Positions 23,247 to 31,388 of a stretch of DNA of 42,094 nt are shown here, one piece after another; within the stretch, counting starts at the first letter, position 1; each line of letters begins with the position of its first letter. Position numbers and translations under genes: made by a program. Under the pieces are notes generated by a model. That model did not search any database. It worked only from the letters and a program-made list of their open reading frames with translations, and was not told the origin of the DNA. Origin of the DNA: Gemmatimonadota bacterium (GTDB lineage: Bacteria; Gemmatimonadota; Gemmatimonadetes; Gemmatimonadales; Gemmatimonadaceae); contig PMYN01000052.1 in NCBI GenBank assembly GCA_003171215.1, positions 19,336 to 61,429 on the forward strand. Direction: 5' to 3'.

Positions 23247-23331
23247 GAGAACTCAAACACTAAGGTTGTGCCACGGAGGCGGCAATCCATATGACGAATT
23301 GGCCACGCCGCTGGGCACGGCGTCGGCCGGA

Positions 23332-23390
23332 AGCCGGAAGCACGGAAGCCGGAGCTGAGTTTCCGGCTTCCGGCTTCGGTGCTTCCGGCT
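23332..23390 (-). terminator. Long hairpin built from CCGGAAG repeats, after pdxJ
   Basis: Two 22-base arms (23332-23353 and 23369-23390) are inverted repeats with one mismatch around a 15-base loop. The right arm ends one base before the pdxJ stop codon. The arms consist of agccggaag units, part of the CTTCCGGC spacer family also seen at 19446-19488. It probably ends pdxJ transcription before the pseudo-Hpt gene. No T run follows. Confidence 0.55.
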
Positions 23391-24107
23391 CTATCGCGCC
23401 GCATCCATCGCGCGGCGCATGGCTCGCACCGAATTCGCGAGCCCCTCGAACACCGCGTTCGACACGATCGAATGGCCGATGTTGAGTTCTTCGATCTCCG
23501 GAATCGCGGCCACGGCGCCGACGTTCTTCACGGTGAGGCCGTGGCCCGCGTGAACGGCGAGACGAAGTGCGGCGGCCTGCTTCGCGCCATCGCGAAGGGC
23601 GCCGATGGTCCGGGGGTCGTCGGGGTGATGTGCGTATGCGCCGGTGTGCAGCTCGATCGCGTCGGCGCCGAGCCACGCCGCGCGCTCGATGATCATCGGA
23701 ACGGGATCTATGAACAGGCTCGTTCGCATGCCCGCGCGTATCAGCCGCGCGATCGCGGCCGAAAGCACTTCGGGCTCGCGCGTGACGTCGAGTCCCCCTT
23801 CCGTCGTGATCTCCTCGCGTTTTTCCGGCACGAGCGTCACCTGATGCGGCTTCAGCCGCTCGGCGATGCCGAGCATTTCCTCGGTGCACGCCATCTCGAG
23901 ATTGAACGGCTTGCGCAGCACGCGGAGCAGGCCCTCGACGTCCGCATCCTGGATGTGGCGCCGGTCCTCGCGCAGGTGCGCGGTGATGCCGTCGGCGCCG
24001 GCGTCCTCGCAGAGCCGCGCCGCCGCCACGGGATCGGGCTCGTCGGCCTTGCGCGCCTGACGGAGCGTGGCGACGTGATCGATGTTGATGCAGAGGCGAA
24101 GAAACAT
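23391..24107 (-). CDS. pdxJ: Pyridoxine 5'-phosphate synthase
   Basis: PdxJ closes the pyridoxine ring from 1-deoxyxylulose 5-phosphate and 3-amino-2-oxopropyl phosphate in the DXP-dependent vitamin B6 pathway. The 238-aa product carries LCINIDHVATLRQAR at the start, DGITAHLREDRRHI with catalytic His and Arg residues, FNLEMACTEEML, VTLVPEKREEITTEGGLDV, and IELHTGAYA. The C-terminal segment HAGHGLTVKNV binds phosphate. The ATG at 24105-24107 is conserved. It is divergent from the lipoprotein gene, and pdxA is not in the window. Confidence 0.96.
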   Translation of the reverse strand: MFLRLCINIDHVATLRQARKADEPDPVAAARLCEDAGADGITAHLREDRRHIQDADVEGLLRVLRKPFNLEMACTEEMLGIAERLKPHQVTLVPEKREEITTEGGLDVTREPEVLSAAIARLIRAGMRTSLFIDPVPMIIERAAWLGADAIELHTGAYAHHPDDPRTIGALRDGAKQAAALRLAVHAGHGLTVKNVGAVAAIPEIEELNIGHSIVSNAVFEGLANSVRAMRRAMDAAR

Positions 24108-24125
24108 GTTTGGGGAATCTAATGC

Positions 24126-24154
24126 TTGCTGGCTTTCACGTGTCCGATTAGGTT
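24126..24154 (+). promoter_or_regulatory. Sigma-70-like promoter of the lipoprotein gene
   Basis: TTGCTG (24126-24131) is followed after 17 bases by TAGGTT (24149-24154). Transcription would begin near 24161, about 22 bases before the GTG start at 24183. The -10 matches that of the prs promoter. Confidence 0.5.
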
Positions 24155-24182
24155 CGCTTCATACACCGCATGGGAGCCGAGA

Positions 24183-24623
24183 GTGAAGCGAATCGCCCTG
24201 TTGCTCGTGCTCGCCGCCGCGTGCAAGACGGTGGTGGTCCGCGATACCTCGATGACTGGTGCGGCCACACCCCGAGCCTCGATCGACAGGCTGCTCGCCG
24301 CGGCGAAGGCTCAGGACATACAGGCGCTTGGTGCCATTTACGGCAACGAGAAAGGTCCGCGCCGCGACCAAGACCCTCGCCCGCTGATTGAACGTCAACT
24401 CCTCATCCAACTGCAGTGCCTGCGGCACGACAAGGCGGTGATCGCCGAGCCGACTCGCGGTGAGGGCGGACGTCAACTCTTTGTCATCGACTTCACCCAA
24501 GGATCGCAGAAAGCGTCCGTGTCGTTCACCACGGTCAAGGGGCCTTCCGACCGCTGGTATGTCGAGTCGTACGAAATCGTGGTGCTTCAAAACAAGGGCT
24601 TCTGCAGCAAGAGCGGCGGCTGA
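24183..24623 (+). CDS. Small lipoprotein of unknown function
   Basis: A 146-aa exported lipoprotein. The signal KRIALLLVLAAAC places the acylated Cys at 14. The mature part has ASIDRLLAAAKAQDIQALGAIY near 33-54 and a beta-rich C-terminal half with VIDFTQGSQKASVSFTTVKG and RWYVESYEIVVL. This is reminiscent of NTF2-like or DUF4878-type lumenal folds, though I do not recognise a specific family. GTG 24183 is chosen over an ATG 19 codons upstream because it opens the signal peptide and has GGGAG about ten bases before it. It is divergent from pdxJ and convergent with the epimerase gene. Confidence 0.7.
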   Translation: MKRIALLLVLAAACKTVVVRDTSMTGAATPRASIDRLLAAAKAQDIQALGAIYGNEKGPRRDQDPRPLIERQLLIQLQCLRHDKAVIAEPTRGEGGRQLFVIDFTQGSQKASVSFTTVKGPSDRWYVESYEIVVLQNKGFCSKSGG

Positions 24624-24655
24624 GCCATCCTCGCACACCGGCCTTCCCGGTTCCG

Positions 24656-25051
24656 TTAGTATTCAGACAGTTCGATGAGGATGCCGCCCGTGGATTTCGG
24701 ATGCAGGAAGGCGATGCGCTTGCCTTCGGCGCCCAGGCGCGGAGTTTCGTCGATCAGCGTGATATCCGCCGTTCGGCAGCGCGCGAGCGTCGCGTCGAGG
24801 TCGTCGACGGTGAAGCAGATGTGATGGATGCCGGGTCCTCGCTTCTCGAGGAACTTCGCGATAGGCGATCCCGCGTCCTTCGGTTCGAGCAGTTCTACGA
24901 GTGCGTCGCCGGCCGCGAGGCCGGCAATGCGGGCGCCGTCGCTGTCGTCGAGCGGCGCGTCGGGCAGGCCGAGCACGTCGCGGTAGAAGGGGATCAGTGC
25001 ATCGATGCTCTTCACGGCGATGCCGACGTGGGCGATGCGGGTTGGAGTCAT
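24656..25051 (-). CDS. mce: Methylmalonyl-CoA epimerase
   Basis: This vicinal-oxygen-chelate enzyme interconverts R- and S-methylmalonyl-CoA in propionate and odd-chain or branched-chain catabolism. The 131-aa length is typical. Metal ligands fit the family: His8 (RIAHVGIAV), a His at 76-77 (GPGIHHICFTVDD) and Glu127 (GGILIELSE). The segment PRLGAEGKRIAFLHPKSTGG near 104-123 is also characteristic. The ATG at 25049-25051 is chosen; it faces trxA, 45 bp away and divergent. No mutase gene is present in the window. A generic glyoxalase is the alternative, but the motifs favour the epimerase. Confidence 0.93.
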   Translation of the reverse strand: MTPTRIAHVGIAVKSIDALIPFYRDVLGLPDAPLDDSDGARIAGLAAGDALVELLEPKDAGSPIAKFLEKRGPGIHHICFTVDDLDATLARCRTADITLIDETPRLGAEGKRIAFLHPKSTGGILIELSEY

Positions 25052-25096
25052 GCGGTTAAGGGTAGCGACAGTCTCACCGTGGGAGAATGTGGCACA

Positions 25097-25423
25097 ATGG
25101 CGAATGCAATCGCGGTAACCGACGCCGATTTCGAGTCGCAGGTGGAGAAACACACCGGCGTCGTGGTGGTGGACTTCTGGGCAACGTGGTGCGGGCCGTG
25201 CCGGATGATCGCCCCGATCCTCGAACAGCTCGCAGTGGAATACGAGGGGAAGGTGAAGGTCACGAAGCTCGACGTGGACAACAACCAGAAGACGGGGATG
25301 CGTTTCAACGTGCGCTCGATCCCCACGCTGCTGTTCTTCAAGAACGGCAAGCTCGTGGACCAGGTGATCGGCGCAGTACCGAAGGCGCAGCTGGTGGCAA
25401 AGTTCGACCAGCACGCGGCATAG
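25097..25423 (+). CDS. trxA: Thioredoxin
   Basis: A 108-aa thioredoxin that reduces protein disulfides using its WCGPC site (Cys32, Cys35). FWATWCGPCRMIAPILEQLA, the buried Asp in VVVVDFW, and the cis-Pro segment RSIPTLLFFKNG are all intact. The ATG at 25097 is used; longer in-frame readings overlap the divergent epimerase gene. No signal peptide is seen, so it is cytoplasmic. It is followed after 32 bp by the unrecognised 328-aa gene and rsmI and may be co-transcribed with them. Confidence 0.96.
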   Translation: MANAIAVTDADFESQVEKHTGVVVVDFWATWCGPCRMIAPILEQLAVEYEGKVKVTKLDVDNNQKTGMRFNVRSIPTLLFFKNGKLVDQVIGAVPKAQLVAKFDQHAA

Positions 25424-25455
25424 GAACTCCGGCGGGGAGGTAGCGCCCTCAAACG

Positions 25456-26442
25456 ATGCCCCTTCCCGCCGCGACGCTGCATTATCCGCACGACCGTGTG
25501 CTGCTCAACCGCACGCGCCTCGCGTACGTACATCTGCGCAACCTCCTGACCGACGCCAAGCGCGATCGCGCGGCGAAGGTGTACGGCTACGTCGCCGTGT
25601 GGCTTCCGGAAGAGCTGCTGCTGCTCTACCTCCAGGAAGGCGAAGTGGTGAACGCTACGGCGACCATCGACGGCGCCCATTTCCGCTCGCTGTCGATCGC
25701 GGAAGCCGTCGCGATGGTGCCGTCGGCGGCGGAGTTCGGAGAGATCTGCTTCTACGAGGCGGATGACGAACAGCTCGCGACGATGTACTGGTCACAGGTG
25801 CTCGAGCCCGTCTCCTGGCCCGCCGAACTGAACGTGCACGATCCCGCCGCCGTGTTCGCGTTCCTGAGCGCCACGATGCACGACGGGGTGGTGGAAGTGC
25901 ATGCCGAGGACGGGGGCGTGAACTACGGCATCGTGCGCAACGGGAACATCGCACGCGGATTCTTCGCCGATCCGGGCACCGGGAGCGCGGAAGCGCGCCT
26001 GACCGCGCTGCTTGTGGGTGGCCGGAATGCGGCGCGCAAGAACACGCGGCTCTGGCCCTTGCCGGCGCCGCTGCCGGTGCAGGCGCCGCCCGCCATGATC
26101 CAGGCATATCGCGACCTCATGGCCGCGGTCGTGAAGCGCCTCGTGGACGGCGGGGTCGACGGGGCGCCGTCGGTGGCCGAGAGCGCGCGCAAGATGCTCG
26201 TGGATCGCCATCCGTGCCTCGACCGTTTCTCGCTGACGCATCCGCATCCGCGCGATCCGGTCACGGAAACGCCCGCGCTGAGCGCGGCGATGGGGGCGTG
26301 GATCGGCGAACTGCTCTGGACGGTCGCGCCGCAGGACGGCGCCACGCCCGAGCAGCTCATCGGCGAACTGGCCCGCGAGCGCCGGCACATGTTCCAGTCC
26401 GCGGGTCTCTTCGACGCGCTTCCGTGGAAGGTCGAGTGGTAG
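25456..26442 (+). CDS. Conserved-looking protein of unknown function (DUF4388-like N-terminus)
   Basis: A 328-aa soluble protein that I do not recognise with certainty. Residues 40-75 (GYVAVWLPEELLLLYLQEGE then VVNATA) recall the DUF4388/PATAN pattern of a small beta fold followed by 'G-E-V-V-x-A'. A second similar unit may lie near 140-170 (MHDGVVEVHAEDGGVNYGIV, NIARGFF). The C-terminal third is helical, ending LFDALPWKVEW. There is no signal peptide or membrane helix. DUF4388 proteins are often partners of small GTPases or two-component systems, but none is encoded here. It lies between trxA and rsmI and overlaps rsmI by 7 bp, suggesting coupling. It uses ATG 25456. Confidence 0.6.
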   Translation: MPLPAATLHYPHDRVLLNRTRLAYVHLRNLLTDAKRDRAAKVYGYVAVWLPEELLLLYLQEGEVVNATATIDGAHFRSLSIAEAVAMVPSAAEFGEICFYEADDEQLATMYWSQVLEPVSWPAELNVHDPAAVFAFLSATMHDGVVEVHAEDGGVNYGIVRNGNIARGFFADPGTGSAEARLTALLVGGRNAARKNTRLWPLPAPLPVQAPPAMIQAYRDLMAAVVKRLVDGGVDGAPSVAESARKMLVDRHPCLDRFSLTHPHPRDPVTETPALSAAMGAWIGELLWTVAPQDGATPEQLIGELARERRHMFQSAGLFDALPWKVEW

Positions 26443-27281
26443 GCGGTTCCACCGGGGCAGCCGCACCGGGAACGCTGTTCCTGGTGAGCACGCCGATCGG
26501 GAACATGTCGGACCTGAGCGCGCGCGCCGTGGAAACGCTCGCGGCCGTCGGCGCGGTGCTCGCCGAGGACACGCGCCATTCGCGGCCGTTGCTCGAGAAG
26601 CACGGGATCTCGACGCCGCTCGTCGCGTATCACGAACACAACGAGGCGAAAACGACGCCTGCGCTGGTCGCGCGCCTCGCGGCCGGCGAATCGTTCGCGC
26701 TGATCTCGGACGCGGGAACGCCGCTGCTCTCCGACCCCGGGGCACGACTGGTTCGTGCCGCCATCGACGCGGGCATCACGGTCTCGCCCGTGCCCGGCGC
26801 GTCGGCGCTGCTGGCCGCCCTCGTGGCGTCGGGGATCGTCGCCGATCGCTTCACGTTCTTCGGATTTCTCGCTCGGAAGGGCAAGGAGCGCGCGGAGACC
26901 GTTCGCGAGATCGCCGCCCTCACGCACACCGCCGTGCTGTACGAGGCGCCGGCGCGCGTGGGTGAGACGCTCGCGGCGCTCGCGGCCGCGGGTGCGGGCG
27001 CACGCGAGGCCGTCGTCGCCCGCGAACTCACCAAGCACTTCGAGGAGTTTCGGAGGGGAACCGTTCAGTCGCTGGCGGAGTCTTACCTGGAGGTGGCACC
27101 GCGCGGGGAAGTGGTGCTGGTCATCGCGGGCGCCGAGACGCCCGAGCCGGACGAGGCCACCCTGCGCGACCGCGCACACGCATTGCGCGAGCAGGGCCTG
27201 AGCGCGCGGGACGTGGCGCGCGTACTCACCGAGGAGTCGCACGCCCCGCGCAACCTGGCCTACCGGCTGGCTCACGAGTGA
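26436..27281 (+). CDS. rsmI: 16S rRNA (cytidine(1402)-2'-O)-methyltransferase
   Basis: RsmI adds the 2'-O-methyl group to C1402 in the decoding centre of 16S rRNA. The 281-aa SAM-dependent tetrapyrrole-methylase-fold protein shows TLFLVSTPIGNMSDLSARAV near 13-32, VLAEDTRHSRPLL, ISDAGTPLLSDPG and the long ELTKHFEEFRRG near 205. GTG at 26436 is chosen, with GGAAGG just upstream and a 7-bp overlap with the previous gene; longer in-frame readings overlap it heavily. The DUF4159 gene follows 5 bp after its stop. Confidence 0.95.
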   Translation: MVGGSTGAAAPGTLFLVSTPIGNMSDLSARAVETLAAVGAVLAEDTRHSRPLLEKHGISTPLVAYHEHNEAKTTPALVARLAAGESFALISDAGTPLLSDPGARLVRAAIDAGITVSPVPGASALLAALVASGIVADRFTFFGFLARKGKERAETVREIAALTHTAVLYEAPARVGETLAALAAAGAGAREAVVARELTKHFEEFRRGTVQSLAESYLEVAPRGEVVLVIAGAETPEPDEATLRDRAHALREQGLSARDVARVLTEESHAPRNLAYRLAHE

Positions 27282-27286
27282 CCTGA

Positions 27287-27946
27287 ATGTTCCGACTTCT
27301 TCTTGCCGCCCTCGTTCTCACCCTGTCGACGGCGCCTGCGCCGCGATTGACGATTGCCCGCCTGCAATACGACGGCGGCGGGGACTGGTACGCGAACCCG
27401 TCGAGCATCCCGAACCTGCTCCGCGCGATTCGCGAGCGCACCTCGTTTCCGGTGGAGGCCGCCGAGGCGCGTGTGACGCTGATGGACGACCGGCTCTGGG
27501 ACTACCCGTTCCTGCACGTCACGGGCCACGGCAACATCAAATTCAGCGACGCCGAGGTGGTGCGGCTGCGCGAGTACCTCACGCGCGGCGGATTCCTCCA
27601 CGTCGACGACAACTACGGCATCGACGAGAGCTTCCGCCGCGAGATCAAGCGGGTGTTTCCGGACCGCGAACTGGTGGACGTGCCGCTCTCGCACCCGGTC
27701 TACCACGTCGTGTATGATTTTCCGAAGGGGATTCCGAAGATCCACGAGCACGACGGCCATCCGGCGCGCGGCTTCGGGATCTTTCTCGGCAACCGGCTGG
27801 CGGTGTACTACAGCTGGGAGAGCGACCTCGGAAATGGCTGGGAGGACATGGGCACGTACAACGATCCGCCGGAACTGCACGAGGCCGCGCTGCGCATGGG
27901 CGTGAACCTGTTCGTGTACGCGATCACGAGCCGGCCGGCATCGTGA
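27287..27946 (+). CDS. DUF4159 secreted protein
   Basis: A 219-aa exported protein with a short signal peptide (MFRLLLAALVLTLSTAPAP). The body matches DUF4159: TIARLQYDGGGDWYANPSSI near 22-41, YPFLHVTGHGNIKFSDAEV near 72-90, LREYLTRGGFLHVDDNYGID near 94-113, and a C-terminal YYSWESDLGNGWED. The fold is thought to be glutamine-amidotransferase-like, but no activity is known. It ends in a GTGA overlap with the DUF4175-type gene. These two families co-occur in Bacteroidota and relatives near gliding, aerotolerance or MoxR-type loci, although no MoxR gene lies in this window. It starts at ATG 27287. Confidence 0.85.
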   Translation: MFRLLLAALVLTLSTAPAPRLTIARLQYDGGGDWYANPSSIPNLLRAIRERTSFPVEAAEARVTLMDDRLWDYPFLHVTGHGNIKFSDAEVVRLREYLTRGGFLHVDDNYGIDESFRREIKRVFPDRELVDVPLSHPVYHVVYDFPKGIPKIHEHDGHPARGFGIFLGNRLAVYYSWESDLGNGWEDMGTYNDPPELHEAALRMGVNLFVYAITSRPAS

Positions 27947-30900
27947 CCATCTTCGAGCTCATCGCCCGCGAGCGCGCCCGCGTCGCGCAGCTGGTGCGCG
28001 CGGAGGCGTGGACGCGCGCGACCGTCGCCCTCGTCGCCGCGCTCACGCTCGGCGCGCTCCTGCTGGGCGGATCGCGGTGGATCGCGCTGCCGCGCATCGT
28101 GCCGTTCATGGTATGGGCCGTGGCGATCGCCGCCGCGGCATTCCTCGTTCGCCGTGGCGCCGGGGCCATGCGCCGGGTCGCCGCGAGCGCGGCGGTCGCC
28201 GACGCCGTCGAGCACGAGCAGAAGATGCGGCGCGGCGCCGTGCGCGGAATCATCGAGCTCTCCGGCGACCAGAGCGCGTTCGTCGCGCGGGCCGCGCAGC
28301 GGCTCGGCGACCGGCTTGCGAGCCGCGGCAACGCGCTCGCGCCCGCACTGCGGCGCGGGCTGCGCCGCGGTGCGCTCGCCGGAGTCGCGGTGCTCGTGCC
28401 GGTTCTCCTGGTCGCGACGTTCGTCGCGGCGCGGCGGCCCGACGGATTCCGCGCGCTCGCGCATCCGGTGGATGCGTGGCGCGGCGCGCTGCTGCCGCGC
28501 CTGCAGATTTCCGACGCGCCCTCGCGTGCGCTGCGCGGCTCGACGCTCAAGCTCACGGTGCGCGCGAGCGGACGCTCGACGGTGTCGCTTCGGCGGCGCA
28601 CGACGGGCAACGCCTGGGTCGAGACCGCGCTCGCGGTGTCGAACGGCACGGTGAGCACCGAGCTCGGCCCGCTCGACGCCGACCTCACGCTCGTCGCGAG
28701 CGACGGCCGCGCGGTGAGCGATACCGTCGTCGTCCGCGTGGTGGACCGGCCGTTCCTCGGCGACGTGGCCGTGCGCGCGACGTATCCGGCGTACCTGCAT
28801 CACGCGAGCGAGACACTTCCCGGCGACGCGCCGATTCGCGTGCCGAAGGGCACCGAGCTCGCGATCGAGGGACACGCGTCGGAGACGCTCGCGTCGGTGT
28901 GGCTCGTGCAGGAGCGCGACAGCATCAGGCTCGCGCCCGCCGAACGGCGGTTCAGCGGCCGCTTCACGCCGGCTGCGAGCGGGAGCTGGGCATGGAGCGC
29001 GCGCGGCGCGAGCGCCGCGATCGCCGACGTGCCGCCACCGCTCTCGGTGGAGGTCGTGCCGGATTCGGCGCCCGTCGCGGAGATCCTGCAGCCTGCGTCG
29101 GACAGCCTCGTGCTGCCGACCGCGAAGATCGAGATGCAGCTGCTCGCGAGCGACGATCACGGGCTGCAGTCGGTGACGCTCAGGACGTGGCGCGTGAGTC
29201 GCGACGGCAAGGCGCTGCCGGCGAACGCGCAGAAGCTCGCGGGCGGCGGGTTGCCCGACTGGGCTGGTGTCGTCTCGCTCGATCTCGGCGCATGGTCGCT
29301 CGATCCGGGCGACGCCGTGCACGTGCAGCTGATCGCGCGCGACGAATCGCCGGCCGGACAGGAAGGCATGAGCCGCGAGCTGATCCTGCGCGTTCCGGCG
29401 AACGACGAGCAGCGCTCGGCGGCGCGCGCCGCTGGAGATTCCGCGGCGGCACGCGCAGCTTCCGCCGCGAAAGCGCAGGCCGGCCTTCAGCAGCGCACGA
29501 GCGACGCCGCGCTCGCGGCGAAATCGTCGAGCCAGGCCGGCGGCGGAAAGCCGGGCGATCCCATGAAGTACGAAGGCGCGCAGCAGGCCAAGGCGCTGGC
29601 CACCGAGCAGAAGGAGATGGCGTCGCGCGTGCAGCAGTTGCAGCAGGCGTCGAAGGCGCTCGAGGATCGCCTCCGCGCGGCCGGCGCGCTCGACACGAAC
29701 CTGTCGGCCCAGCTGCGCGAGGCGCAGAAACTCTTGCGCGAGGCGCTCACGCCCGAGATGCTCGATGCGCTGAAGAAGCTCGACAACTCCGCGCAGCAAC
29801 TGTCGGGCGACCAGGCCAGACAGTCGCTGCAGCAGCTCGTGGAGCAGCAGAAGAAGATGCGCGAGGCGCTGGAGAAGAGCGCCGAGATCCTGAAGCGCGC
29901 CGCGCTCGAGGGTGCAATGCAGACGCTGAAGGACGAGGCGGCCGAGCTCGCGAAGGCCGAGCGTGCGCGTGGGGACAGCGCGAAGTCGGGGCAGATGCCG
30001 GACGAGGCGAAGCGCCTGCAGCAGCGCACCGACCAGCTCACGAAGGACATCGAGGCGCTCAAGGAACGGCTCAAGCAGGAGAACGCGGATCCCGCCGCCA
30101 AGAAGGCCGACGAAGCGCTGAAGGACGCCGAGCAGGCGAAGGACGCGCTCGCACAGCAGCCATCGACGGGCGGCGCGCAGGGCCAGCAGCAGAAGAACCA
30201 GCAGAGCGGCCAGCAAGGCAGCCAGCAAAGCGGCCAGCAGGGCAGCCAGACGGGGGCGCAGGGCAAGCCGGGCGGCCAGCCGCAGCCCGGTCAGCAGGGA
30301 TCGCAGCAAGGCGGAACGCAGGCTGCGAACCAGGCCGCCGATGCGATGGAGCGCGCGTCGAAGGCGCTTGGCGAAGGCCGCAAGCAGCAGGTGGACGAGT
30401 GGAAGCAGGAGCTGACCGGCGAGCTCGACCAGTCGCTGCAGGAGATGCTGCAGCTCGCGCGCGAACAGGACGGCCTCGCCGACAAGGCGAAGAAGAACCC
30501 GACCGATCCGAACCTTCGCGGCGAGGAGAGCGCGCTGCAGCAGGGCGTGGCGAAGGCCTCGGAGCGTCTCGGGTCGCAGGCGAAGCGTTCCGCGCTGGTC
30601 TCGCCGCGCTCGACCCGGGCGATGAGCGAGGCGGAACAGAAGGTTGCGCAAGCCGCGCGGGACGCGGGCGATCCGCGCACCGCGAGCCAGGCCTCGCAGT
30701 CGATGACCGACGCGGCGAACGCGCTGCGCCAGACGGCTGCGGCGCTCGCCCGCGACCGCGAGCGCGCGGGCGCCTCGCAATCGGCGTCGGGGCTCCCCGA
30801 ACTGCTGGCGCAGCTGCAGGCGCTCGCACAGCAGCAGGGTTCGCTCAACGGGCAGATGCAGAGCCTCGTGCAGCAGGCGGGCGCGCAGCGGGGTGGCCAG

Positions 30901-31338
30901 GGCGTCTCGCCAGACATTCAGGCGAGCGCGCGCTCCATGGCGAAGACGCAGCGCGACGTCGCGAACCAGCTCGACGAGGTCGGCGACGCCGACGCGAGCG
31001 GGCGCGCGGCCGAACTCGCGCGCGAGGCGCGCCAGCTCGCGCAGACGCTCGAGCAGGGCGCCGTGGATCCGACGGTGCTGGAGCGTCAGCAGCGACTCTT
31101 CCGGCGCATGCTCGACGCCGGACACACGCTCGAGAACGACCAGAAGGAAGAATCGGGCAAGCGGGAGTCGCGGCCGGGCGACCAGACCAATCCGTTCCTG
31201 CCGCAGGGCGCGTCGGCGTCGGGAAGGGCGGCGCTCAAGTATCGCGTACCGGAGTGGAATGAGCTTCGCGGGCTCAGCGCGGACGAGCGCAGGCTCGTGA
31301 TCGAGTACTTCCGCCGGCTGAACGGCGATAAACCTTGA
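27943..31338 (+). CDS. DUF4175-like large membrane protein with coiled coils and Gln-rich linker
   Basis: A 1131-aa membrane protein. Hydrophobic helices lie near 27-45, 47-70 and 145-165. A beta-rich region follows (about 180-480) with RGSTLKLTVRASGRSTVSLR and FLGDVAVRATYPAYLHH. Residues of about 500-1080 are long Ala/Gln/Lys-rich coiled coils interrupted by a low-complexity segment at 746-796. The C-terminus includes YRVPEWNELRGLSADERRLV. The arrangement matches DUF4175-type proteins. The start is GTG at 27943, in a GTGA overlap with the DUF4159 gene. The next gene starts within the TTGA at its stop or 51 bp later. It is probably a periplasm-spanning scaffold; its function is unknown. Confidence 0.75.
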   Translation: MTIFELIARERARVAQLVRAEAWTRATVALVAALTLGALLLGGSRWIALPRIVPFMVWAVAIAAAAFLVRRGAGAMRRVAASAAVADAVEHEQKMRRGAVRGIIELSGDQSAFVARAAQRLGDRLASRGNALAPALRRGLRRGALAGVAVLVPVLLVATFVAARRPDGFRALAHPVDAWRGALLPRLQISDAPSRALRGSTLKLTVRASGRSTVSLRRRTTGNAWVETALAVSNGTVSTELGPLDADLTLVASDGRAVSDTVVVRVVDRPFLGDVAVRATYPAYLHHASETLPGDAPIRVPKGTELAIEGHASETLASVWLVQERDSIRLAPAERRFSGRFTPAASGSWAWSARGASAAIADVPPPLSVEVVPDSAPVAEILQPASDSLVLPTAKIEMQLLASDDHGLQSVTLRTWRVSRDGKALPANAQKLAGGGLPDWAGVVSLDLGAWSLDPGDAVHVQLIARDESPAGQEGMSRELILRVPANDEQRSAARAAGDSAAARAASAAKAQAGLQQRTSDAALAAKSSSQAGGGKPGDPMKYEGAQQAKALATEQKEMASRVQQLQQASKALEDRLRAAGALDTNLSAQLREAQKLLREALTPEMLDALKKLDNSAQQLSGDQARQSLQQLVEQQKKMREALEKSAEILKRAALEGAMQTLKDEAAELAKAERARGDSAKSGQMPDEAKRLQQRTDQLTKDIEALKERLKQENADPAAKKADEALKDAEQAKDALAQQPSTGGAQGQQQKNQQSGQQGSQQSGQQGSQTGAQGKPGGQPQPGQQGSQQGGTQAANQAADAMERASKALGEGRKQQVDEWKQELTGELDQSLQEMLQLAREQDGLADKAKKNPTDPNLRGEESALQQGVAKASERLGSQAKRSALVSPRSTRAMSEAEQKVAQAARDAGDPRTASQASQSMTDAANALRQTAAALARDRERAGASQSASGLPELLAQLQALAQQQGSLNGQMQSLVQQAGAQRGGQGVSPDIQASARSMAKTQRDVANQLDEVGDADASGRAAELAREARQLAQTLEQGAVDPTVLERQQRLFRRMLDAGHTLENDQKEESGKRESRPGDQTNPFLPQGASASGRAALKYRVPEWNELRGLSADERRLVIEYFRRLNGDKP
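30178..30330. repeat. In-frame Gln/Gly/Ser low-complexity repeat
   Basis: Imperfect repeats of ggccagcag, agcggccagca and ggcagccag encode GQQ/SGQQGSQ units in the DUF4175-like protein. The array is in frame and probably varies in length between strains. Confidence 0.65.
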
Positions 31339-31342
31339 ACAA

Positions 31343-31388
31343 GAGAGGGGAGTGGGAGCGGCGAGTGGGGAGGGTGAGTGGCGAGACC
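31343..31388. repeat. Purine-rich degenerate spacer repeat, GGGAGTGG family
   Basis: Units such as gagaggggagtgg, gcggcgagtgg and ggagggtgagtgg fill the stretch before the TPR gene start. The 13-base word gagaggggagtgg recurs exactly at 38419-38431. It could supply Shine-Dalgarno-like sequence. Confidence 0.5.

Noticed and set aside
20604-23294. Very long plus-strand open frame opposite the pseudo-Hpt, flippase and ispE genes
   Set aside because: Arg/Glu-rich composition with no domain, no ribosome site, and fully antisense to three well-supported genes; typical high-GC shadow.
27808-31125. 1105-codon minus-strand open frame opposite the DUF4175-like gene
   Set aside because: Leu/Arg-rich shadow of a repetitive Ala/Gln coding sequence; no recognisable motif and no plausible start.
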